In this document: positions 1-4,489 of the stretch, piece by piece
How the letters are laid out: each line of letters begins with the position of its first letter
Numbering within the stretch: position 1 is the stretch's first letter
NCBI GenBank assembly: GCA_017631705.1
Contig: JAGBSU010000230.1
Location: forward strand, 1 to 5,447
DNA from: Clostridia bacterium
GTDB lineage: Bacteria > Bacillota > Clostridia > Oscillospirales > Acutalibacteraceae
Direction of reading: 5' to 3'
Length of the DNA stretch: 5,447 nt
Made by a program: the position numbers and the translations under genes
Notes under the pieces: model-generated
Told to the model about the DNA's origin: nothing
Databases searched by the model: none
What the model saw: only the letters and a program-made list of their open reading frames with translations

Positions 1-1989
1 GACATCATCGGTATCCACCTCAAAATCACCGCCGGGCAAGCGTTCGCCGTAGCGGTCGACCACCACGGTATAGTGGGCAAGCAAGGTCTTTTTATCGGCA
101 GAATAGACACCTACCGCCGTGGTGCCGCTGTGATGGGCATACACCTTACCGGCTACCACCGAGGCAATCGACGGATTTTCGGATACCCAATACAGTGTGT
201 TATCCCCTGCCTGCGGCAAAGTGCGGTAATTGTTATGCGCCAAATGCACGGTGGCGGTGCTTTCCGCCTGCTCCGCAAACAAGGTGGTTGCCGGTTTATC
301 TTCGTTGGCTGTCCAAACGCGAATGTAGTCGATTTCCAGCGGCCAGCTTGCGGAACCCCCCAAAATCAAGGCGTTTAACTGATTATCTATCGGTGACAGG
401 GCATCGGGAAGCAGCGTACTACCGGTTACCGCGTAGGCGGCGGGATAGGTTTCGCTACCGTCCTTGCTCCAAGTTTGGCTAAAGCATTGCGTACCGTCCA
501 AATAAGCGGTCAGCACACCTTCACTCAACGAATACCCAACGGTATGCCATTCGTTATTGCCAAGGTTATATTCTTGGCCGTTGACCGTGAAAGATTTGTC
601 GTTGTAGATTTTGTTGTAAATTTTGTTATAGTTATCGTCAATGCCTAATTCTTTGTTATCATGCATCGTGACAGTCCAGTTCCCTGAAGGCCAATATTCC
701 ATCCAGTCCATTTCCACATAGCGGTCTACCCCGCCGGCGGCCGACGGCACGATGTATTGCGGGGGGAACGACCAAATGGCAGGACCGTAGCATTTGTCAC
801 CGGTGTGTTCGCCGCATGTGCATCCAGATGCAAAGCGGATTTTGAATTCCAAATATCCGTGGTTGAAACCCCACCAACCGGCGCCGGTGTTGGCATCCAT
901 ACTGCCAAAAAGCCAATTGTATTGCATATTCTGTGCCGCCAAGGTGATACCGTCGTCGGTCAAGGTATAGTCTGTTTCGTCGCCCGATACGCCGTTAAGG
1001 TGGGTAAGATACCATTTGTACCCGTAATCGCCGGTGTAGTCAACGTCGACATTGGCGGTGGTAAAATCATCGCTGAACGCCAATTTGTCAAAACCGCTCG
1101 CTTGCGCGTATTGCGGGGCTTCCAACAGAGTGCCTGCTACACGAAGATTCGCTTGCGCGGCACTTTTGTCCACATCCTCCTGCGAGCCGGCAACGGTCGT
1201 ATGGGCAGAAATCACCCATTCTCCCGACAATGCTGACCATGGAGTAGACATGGTTGCGGTTATGGTTTCTCCTGTTGTCAAGCCACCCGTGTATGTATGT
1301 GTACCGAGTTCGACCGAACGCTCCCCGTCATCCGCGAAAAACACCGTCGTAATATCACGGTCGATGTCGCGTATGCCGTCGTTGGTAACGGTGGCGGAAA
1401 CACTCACACCCGTACCGGTAAGCAGTTGCGTGTCGTTCGGTGTCCAAGTAAGGTCAGATACCTTCACCTGATTACCGATACCTATATAAACATCGTCCAC
1501 ATACACAGCAGAGGTTGTGCCGGTAAACTTGAGAGATACCAAATAATTCTTGTCCACAACACAAACGGAAAACTTCGCTCGGCAAGTGCGCCAACCCTCT
1601 GCGTCCGGTGCGGTATTGACGGTTTTTCCGTTCATAACGCTTTTTATTTCTTCGGCTTCGGTACTCATTAAAATCGCGGTGGCACCATCTTCGCCTTTAT
1701 AGCGGAATGAAACCAACAGTTCATCCCCCACGGCAAGGGTAGCTATGTTTTCACAGTTGCTAAGCAGTAAACGGTGACTGCTTGCGGGAACACTTGACAT
1801 CTGAGTCACCTGTTTGCCCTCATACTCCACCGAGGAAGGATTAAACTTTTCAAACACGCTCAGTGCATCGCTGTCGCCGCTTTCTGCTGTTTGGGCGGTT
1901 GCCGGCAACACCAAGCCGGATAACACGCTGCCCACCAACAACGCCGCCGACAAGGCAACTGCTGCGATGCGCTTTTTCATGATTTTCAT
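1..1989 (-). CDS. Secreted multidomain GH16 beta-glucanase (laminarinase/lichenase-like), 3' end outside window
   Basis: The frame is open from the ATG at 1989 through base 1, giving 663 residues with no stop, so the C-terminus is missing. Residues 1-32 form a signal peptide: MKIMKKR, a hydrophobic stretch, and an ATA cleavage site before QT. Residues about 43-170 look like a beta-sandwich, possibly carbohydrate-binding. About 173-287 resemble a CARDB domain. About 305-562 are the GH16 catalytic domain, with the GPAIWSFPP segment, the motif VEMDWMEYW and the closing strand IDYIRVW. The motif fits the GH16 ExDxxE signature, with nucleophile E426, D428 and acid/base E431. About 577-648 form a Big_2-like Ig domain (WVSENPSIASV...GKVYA). 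The family hydrolyses beta-1,3 or mixed beta-1,3/1,4 glucans; exact specificity cannot be read here. The first ATG is chosen because GGAGG at 2000-1996 lies 6 nt upstream; the ATG at 1980 is too far. A Cys-rich insertion (C390, C392, C400) is unusual. Confidence 0.88.
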   Translation of the reverse strand, partial: MKIMKKRIAAVALSAALLVGSVLSGLVLPATAQTAESGDSDALSVFEKFNPSSVEYEGKQVTQMSSVPASSHRLLLSNCENIATLAVGDELLVSFRYKGEDGATAILMSTEAEEIKSVMNGKTVNTAPDAEGWRTCRAKFSVCVVDKNYLVSLKFTGTTSAVYVDDVYIGIGNQVKVSDLTWTPNDTQLLTGTGVSVSATVTNDGIRDIDRDITTVFFADDGERSVELGTHTYTGGLTTGETITATMSTPWSALSGEWVISAHTTVAGSQEDVDKSAAQANLRVAGTLLEAPQYAQASGFDKLAFSDDFTTANVDVDYTGDYGYKWYLTHLNGVSGDETDYTLTDDGITLAAQNMQYNWLFGSMDANTGAGWWGFNHGYLEFKIRFASGCTCGEHTGDKCYGPAIWSFPPQYIVPSAAGGVDRYVEMDWMEYWPSGNWTVTMHDNKELGIDDNYNKIYNKIYNDKSFTVNGQEYNLGNNEWHTVGYSLSEGVLTAYLDGTQCFSQTWSKDGSETYPAAYAVTGSTLLPDALSPIDNQLNALILGGSASWPLEIDYIRVWTANEDKPATTLFAEQAESTATVHLAHNNYRTLPQAGDNTLYWVSENPSIASVVAGKVYAHHSGTTAVGVYSADKKTLLAHYTVVVDRYGERLPGGDFEVDTDDV

Positions 1990-1993
1990 AAAA

Positions 1994-2000
1994 CCCCTCC
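1994..2000 (-). promoter_or_regulatory. Ribosome binding site of the GH16 gene
   Basis: GGAGGGG on the minus strand. The GGAGG core ends 6 nt before the ATG at 1989 and about 15 nt before the in-frame ATG at 1980, which decides the start in favour of 1989. Confidence 0.8.
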
Positions 2001-2035
2001 AACAAATTAATACTTCCACCATTGTAATGCATATC

Positions 2036-2064
2036 AGTATACCATATCCCATTGATTTTGTAAA
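2036..2064 (-). promoter_or_regulatory. Sigma-A-type promoter for the GH16 gene
   Basis: On the minus strand, TTTACA (2064-2059) is followed by a 17-nt spacer and TATACT (2041-2036). A TGG immediately before the hexamer makes an extended -10. Transcription would start near 2029 and leave a leader of about 40 nt. The two hexamers and spacing are read directly; activity is inferred. Confidence 0.75.
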
Positions 2065-2082
2065 GGATTTTCAACCTTTGTC

Positions 2083-2129
2083 ATCACATAAATTTGCACA
2101 ATAAGATGCACTACCGTCGGTTATGTGAT
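2083..2129. repeat. Inverted repeat between divergent promoters
   Basis: ATCACATAA at 2083-2091 is the exact reverse complement of TTATGTGAT at 2121-2129, separated by 29 nt. The right arm also lies within TGTGATTTCACA (2124-2135), a short palindrome of TGTGA and TCACA with a 2-nt centre, ending just before the -35 box at 2137. The placement between two divergent promoters suggests operator half-sites, but no regulator gene is present in the window and I do not recognise the motif. Confidence 0.4.
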
Positions 2130-2136
2130 TTCACAC

Positions 2137-2165
2137 TTGCCATCGAGAGATTTTTGTGATATACT
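2137..2165 (+). promoter_or_regulatory. Sigma-A-type promoter for the corrinoid operon
   Basis: TTGCCA (2137-2142), a 17-nt spacer and TATACT (2160-2165) preceded by TGA, so an extended -10. Transcription would start near 2172, only about a dozen nucleotides before the first clear riboswitch stem. This places the aptamer at the very 5' end of the mRNA. Confidence 0.8.
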
Positions 2166-2171
2166 GTTTTT

Positions 2172-2318
2172 GCTCAAAAAGAAAACAGGTGAAATTCCTG
2201 TACGAGCCCGTCGCCGTAAGGTGCACACTTGTGCTGCTTCTATTTGTCCCCGCAAGACAAAGACATGCCATTGGGTATCCCCTGAGAAGGCGAAGCCGCA
2301 CGCACCGAGTCGGAATAT
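2172..2318 (+). ncRNA. Cobalamin (B12) riboswitch aptamer
   Basis: The hallmark hairpin ACAGGTGAAATTCCTGT (2185-2201; five base pairs around UGAAAUU) matches the conserved GGUGAAAUUCC element of cobalamin riboswitches. In order there follow: GAGCCCGTCGCCGTAAG (2204-2220), matching the CCCGCCACUGUAA element; a TTTGTC/GACAAA hairpin (2243-2248 with 2256-2261); GCCATTGGG...TGAGAAGGC (2267-2291), matching GCCACUGG...GGGAAGGC; and CCGAGTCGGAATA (2305-2317), matching the closing CGAGUCaGgAuA core. GCTC (2172-2175) can pair with GAGT (2307-2310) to close the core. These RNAs bind adenosyl-, methyl- or hydroxocobalamin and usually repress uptake or synthesis genes when ligand is high. The elements are seen directly; the subclass and exact ends are not settled. 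Confidence 0.82.
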
Positions 2319-2330
2319 TTTTTGGGCAAC

Positions 2331-2380
2331 GCCTCTGTAGGCTGGCAAGAGCCTACACATCGCGGTGCCGATGTAGAGGT
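2331..2380 (+). promoter_or_regulatory. Three-way-junction RNA, probable riboswitch expression platform
   Basis: Three stems abut with no unpaired junction base. The outer stem is CCTCT/AGAGG (2332-2336 with 2375-2379). Hairpin A is GTAGGCT/AGCCTAC (2337-2343 with 2350-2356). Hairpin B is ACATCG/CGATGT (2357-2362 with 2369-2374), with loop CGGTGC. It lies between the aptamer and the ribosome site and has no following T-run, so it is not an ordinary intrinsic terminator. Loop B could make the loop-loop contact known for cobalamin riboswitches (L5-L13), for example with CGCCG at 2212-2216. The stems are seen; the regulatory role is inferred. Confidence 0.6.
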
Positions 2381-2390
2381 AATATAATTT

Positions 2391-2397
2391 AAAGGAG
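2391..2397 (+). promoter_or_regulatory. Ribosome binding site of the DUF4430 lipoprotein gene
   Basis: AAAGGAG lies 8 nt before the ATG at 2406. It is the likely final target of the upstream riboswitch if control is translational, although I found no strong complementary strand that sequesters it. Confidence 0.7.
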
Positions 2398-2405
2398 ACT
2401 CCCTT

Positions 2406-2855
2406 ATGAAGAAAAAGACAAGTTTGCAAACACGCTTGTCTTTACTCCTTTGTTTGGTGCTGGTTGCGGCGACAGCACTGTTGACAAGCGGATGTAAAGA
2501 CAACCAACAAGGTACCCCCTCTGCTACCACCGTGACGAACGCAACGGTTTCCACGGTGTTGGGCGAAGGTGCTACCGTATTTCCCCTCACCGTCGTGGAT
2601 GCCGACGGCAACCAAACCGCATTCGAAATCCATACCGATAAAAAAACGGTGGGCGAAGCGTTATTGGCGCTGAATTTCATTGCCGGTGACAACGGCGAAT
2701 ACGGCATCTATGTCAAAACAGTCAACGGCATGACGGTGGAATACGAAAACGGCGGCAAATATTGGGCCTTTTATATCAATGGCGAATATGCAATGACCGG
2801 TGTTGAAAAAACGCCCATTACACCCGATACCGCTTATCAGTTTAAGGTGGAATAA
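2406..2855 (+). CDS. DUF4430 lipoprotein, candidate extracellular corrinoid-binding protein
   Basis: 149 residues. The N-terminus MKKKTSLQTR is followed by a hydrophobic segment and the lipobox LTSGC, so Cys30 should be lipidated and the mature protein tethered outside the membrane. A Ser/Thr-rich linker (about 31-55) leads to one DUF4430 domain (about 57-149), recognised by TVGEALLALNFIAGD, the YGIYVKTVNGM strand and YWAFYINGEYA near 119-129. DUF4430 (Pfam) is related to the C-terminal beta domain of eukaryotic transcobalamin and intrinsic factor, which contacts cobalamin. The gene is the first after a cobalamin riboswitch and abuts an ECF S component, so a role in catching corrinoid for uptake fits both domain and context. 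Substrate binding is inferred; other small ligands remain possible because DUF4430 is widespread. Confidence 0.88.
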   Translation: MKKKTSLQTRLSLLLCLVLVAATALLTSGCKDNQQGTPSATTVTNATVSTVLGEGATVFPLTVVDADGNQTAFEIHTDKKTVGEALLALNFIAGDNGEYGIYVKTVNGMTVEYENGGKYWAFYINGEYAMTGVEKTPITPDTAYQFKVE

Positions 2856-2857
2856 CC

Positions 2858-3364
2858 GTGAAACTGACTGCAAAAGATTTGGCAGTATTCGGCATGTTCA
2901 GTGCCTTAATGTTCGCCTCAAAACGGCTTATGGAAGCCTTGCCCAACATTCATCTGGTAGCGATGTTTATTGTCGTTGCCACGGTGATATACCGCAAAAA
3001 AGCCTTGTACCCGATTTACGGTTATGTGTTCTTGGACGGTTTGTTTGCCGGCTTTGCCACGTGGTGGATACCGTATTTGTATCTGTGGACCGTTCTGTGG
3101 GGTGCTGTTATGTTGCTTCCGCAAAATCTACCGCCGAAAATCGCACCGTTTGTTTACATGGCGGTATGTGCGGCACACGGCTTATTGTTCGGTGTGCTGT
3201 ATGCACCGGTACAAGCGTTGGTATTTGGATTTGATTTTCGCCAAACGATTGCGTGGGTGGCGGCAGGTCTGCCGTTTGATATCACCCATGCCATCAGTAA
3301 TTTCTGTTGCGGAGCGTTGATTATTCCGCTGATTACTCTCGTAAAACGCGTACAGAAAGGGTAA
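2858..3364 (+). CDS. ECF transporter S component, candidate cobalamin/corrinoid-specific subunit
   Basis: 168 residues, strongly hydrophobic, with about six membrane segments: near 8-27, 31-46, 50-67, 70-88, 97-122 and 132-161. The first segment contains A16-L-M-F-A20, the AxxxA motif that S components use to dock on EcfT. Other recognisable stretches are NIHLVAMF, YRKKALYPIYGY, WWIPYLYLW and GLPFDITHAISNF. No EcfA, EcfA' or EcfT gene is present, so it would be a group II S component sharing an energising module encoded elsewhere. The start is GTG at 2858; AAGGTGG at 2844-2850, inside the end of the lipoprotein gene, lies 7 nt upstream, and the two genes are 2 nt apart, implying coupled translation. 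Substrate assignment rests on the upstream riboswitch and DUF4430 neighbour, not on binding residues I can identify. Confidence 0.85.
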   Translation: MKLTAKDLAVFGMFSALMFASKRLMEALPNIHLVAMFIVVATVIYRKKALYPIYGYVFLDGLFAGFATWWIPYLYLWTVLWGAVMLLPQNLPPKIAPFVYMAVCAAHGLLFGVLYAPVQALVFGFDFRQTIAWVAAGLPFDITHAISNFCCGALIIPLITLVKRVQKG

Positions 3365-3368
3365 CCTT

Positions 3369-3890
3369 ATGAATTTTAGTGAAATTGCCGCGGCACGGTA
3401 TTCCTGCCGCAAATACGACAGCACTCGTCCCGTGGAAGAAGAAAAACTGCATGCCATTTTGGAAAGTGCACGCTTATCCCCGTCGGCTTGCAACGGTCAG
3501 CCGTATCATATTACGGTATGCACCGGCGAAGTCGCCAAAGAAGCAGCACGTGCTACCCGTGATTTAAAAATCAACACGTTTGTCGACCAAGCACCGGTGT
3601 TACTGGTGATTTCAGAAGAACCGTATTGCAAAATGGCGGGTATCGGTGCGAAACTCAAACACAACGATTACCGGTCCATCGACATCGGTATTTTGTCTGC
3701 GTATATCACCGCCGAAGCGGCGGCACAAGGGCTCGGCAGTTGTATCATCGGGTGGCTTGACAGCGATACGCTTTGCAAAATCTGCGGTGTCAGCGGTACT
3801 ATCCGTTTGGTGATTTCACTCGGTTACGCGTTGGATGAACCGCGTGAGAAAAAACGCAAAGCGTTTGACGAATTGATTACGATGGCATAA
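3369..3890 (+). CDS. Nitroreductase-family FMN oxidoreductase
   Basis: 173 residues, typical of the short nitroreductase family. FMN-contact features are present: the N-terminal RYSCRKYD (R10, S12, R14), the SPSACNGQPY loop (37-46), the long helix SIDIGILSAYITAEAAAQGLGSCIIGW (103-129), and the closing LGYALDEPREKKRK (151-164). Such enzymes are usually homodimeric, cytosolic, and transfer electrons from NAD(P)H to diverse acceptors. The gene follows the S component by 4 nt, with AAAGGG at 3356-3361 placed 7 nt before the ATG, so it belongs to the riboswitch operon. That context suggests reduction or remodelling of imported corrinoid, since the nitroreductase fold also includes the BluB and CblC relatives. 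It is shorter than BluB and I see no reason to call it a DMB synthase. The family call is firm; the substrate is unknown. Confidence 0.87.
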   Translation: MNFSEIAAARYSCRKYDSTRPVEEEKLHAILESARLSPSACNGQPYHITVCTGEVAKEAARATRDLKINTFVDQAPVLLVISEEPYCKMAGIGAKLKHNDYRSIDIGILSAYITAEAAAQGLGSCIIGWLDSDTLCKICGVSGTIRLVISLGYALDEPREKKRKAFDELITMA

Positions 3891-3958
3891 GAAAAAATGT
3901 GCACAATTTTCTCCATTCACAGTACACCATGTTTTTCTGCTGATGTACAGTCTGCAAA

Positions 3959-3998
3959 GCGGCACACTCCCCATGGGGAGTGTGCCGCCGTGTTTTTT
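3959..3998 (+). terminator. Intrinsic terminator with perfect 30-nt palindrome, shared by convergent genes
   Basis: Bases 3959-3988 are an exact palindrome centred on CCATGG, giving a GC-rich stem of at least 13 pairs. It is followed on the plus strand by CGTG and six T residues (3993-3998), so it ends the lipoprotein-ECF-nitroreductase operon about 70 nt after its last stop. On the minus strand the stem lies just after the holin stop codon, which itself overlaps the T-run. There only TTT follows the stem, so it may act weakly in that direction too. Confidence 0.88.
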
Positions 3999-4176
3999 AT
4001 ATACCGTTTGGATTGGTGGGGTTATTGACAATGCCAAAACCCACCAGCACCGGCAACAGCACATTGAGCAAGCCGTCAACCGTTTGCTCGATGTCGATGC
4101 CGAAAAATTCCTTGGCGCAAAACACCAACAATGCCGCTATGGACACCCACAATGCCCACGATTTTAATCGATTCAT
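3997..4176 (-). CDS. Phage holin, phi-LC3-like (59 aa)
   Basis: A 59-residue protein beginning MNRLKSWALW and ending GFGIVNNPTNPNGI. It has two membrane segments: about residues 8-22, and 35-51 within LLNVLLPVLVGFGIV. The short polar segment between them (KEFFGIDIEQTVD) and the GIVNNPTN ending resemble the phi-LC3 phage holin family (Pfam Phage_holin_1, whose members typically end GIVxDPTT). Holins form membrane lesions at a set time so that the lysin reaches the cell wall. AGGAG at 4189-4185 lies 8 nt before the ATG. It is the last gene of the lysis cassette, 28 nt after the XhlA-like gene. Its TAA overlaps the T-run of the convergent terminator. Confidence 0.82.
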   Translation of the reverse strand: MNRLKSWALWVSIAALLVFCAKEFFGIDIEQTVDGLLNVLLPVLVGFGIVNNPTNPNGI

Positions 4177-4204
4177 CGTTTATTCTCCTATTCCTAAGGT
4201 TACC

Positions 4205-4489
4205 CTATTTTTGTAACAATGCCAATGCCGCACCGGCAAGTGCCGAGCCGATAGCGGCAATCACCGCCGCCACCAACTTATCCCATTGTTTGGCAGGGCG
4301 TGAAATCACCGATTTGACATCTTCTTTGATTTCCCGTACATCGTCACGCAAATGCTTAACATCGCGTTCGGTACCTTCCAGCGAAGCGGCAAGCGTGCGG
4401 ATTTCCTCCACCTGCTTTTCAAGCGTGTCCAGCCGATGATGTGCCGTTTTAACACTTTCGGTCACCTTGGTCAGTTCATCCACGCTCAT
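4205..4489 (-). CDS. xhlA-like: XhlA-like phage haemolysin/lysis protein
   Basis: 94 residues. Residues about 4-62 are a heptad-rich charged coiled coil (LDTLEKQVEEIRTLAASL, DVKHLRDDVREIKEDVKSV). They are followed by SRPAKQWDKL and a C-terminal membrane helix at about 71-92 (KLVAAVIAAIGSALAGAALALL). This layout is that of the XhlA family, which in phage PBSX acts with a holin in lysis and is membrane bound. It overlaps the endolysin stop by ATGA. The ATG at 4489 has GGAGG only 1 nt away, whereas an in-frame GTG at 4483 sits 7 nt from the same GGAGG, so the real start may be two codons later (92 residues). Partner on one side is the lysin, on the other the holin. Confidence 0.82.
   Translation of the reverse strand: MSVDELTKVTESVKTAHHRLDTLEKQVEEIRTLAASLEGTERDVKHLRDDVREIKEDVKSVISRPAKQWDKLVAAVIAAIGSALAGAALALLQK

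Noticed and set aside
757..1671. Plus-strand open frames of 120-160 codons.
   Set aside because: They are antisense to the continuous GH16 frame, lack ribosome sites and have no recognisable domains.
2305..2323. CCGAGTCGG followed by AATATTTTTT looks like a terminator.
   Set aside because: The stem would be only 3 bp around a 3-nt loop, and the bases match the conserved closing core of the cobalamin riboswitch.
2125..2392. Open frames of 71 and 78 codons in the leader, possible leader peptides.
   Set aside because: They run through the conserved riboswitch elements, lack ribosome sites, and their sequence is non-protein-like (Arg/Cys-rich).
3369..3890. Calling the nitroreductase BluB (5,6-dimethylbenzimidazole synthase).
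   Set aside because: It is shorter than BluB proteins and shows only general FMN-binding features; context alone does not justify the name.
3891..3915. GAAAA...TGTGCACA...TTTTC interrupted palindrome after the nitroreductase stop as a first terminator.
   Set aside because: The arms are AT-rich and the central TGTGCACA leaves no workable loop; the strong terminator lies just downstream.
3890..3996. A tRNA gene or tRNA 3' remnant as a phage attachment site.
   Set aside because: No T-arm GGTTC-type motif, CCA end or cloverleaf pairing was found on either strand.
3816..4216. Other short open frames overlapping the holin region (87, 74 and 78 codons).
   Set aside because: They cross the terminator or the antisense of the holin, lack ribosome sites and carry no membrane or known motifs.
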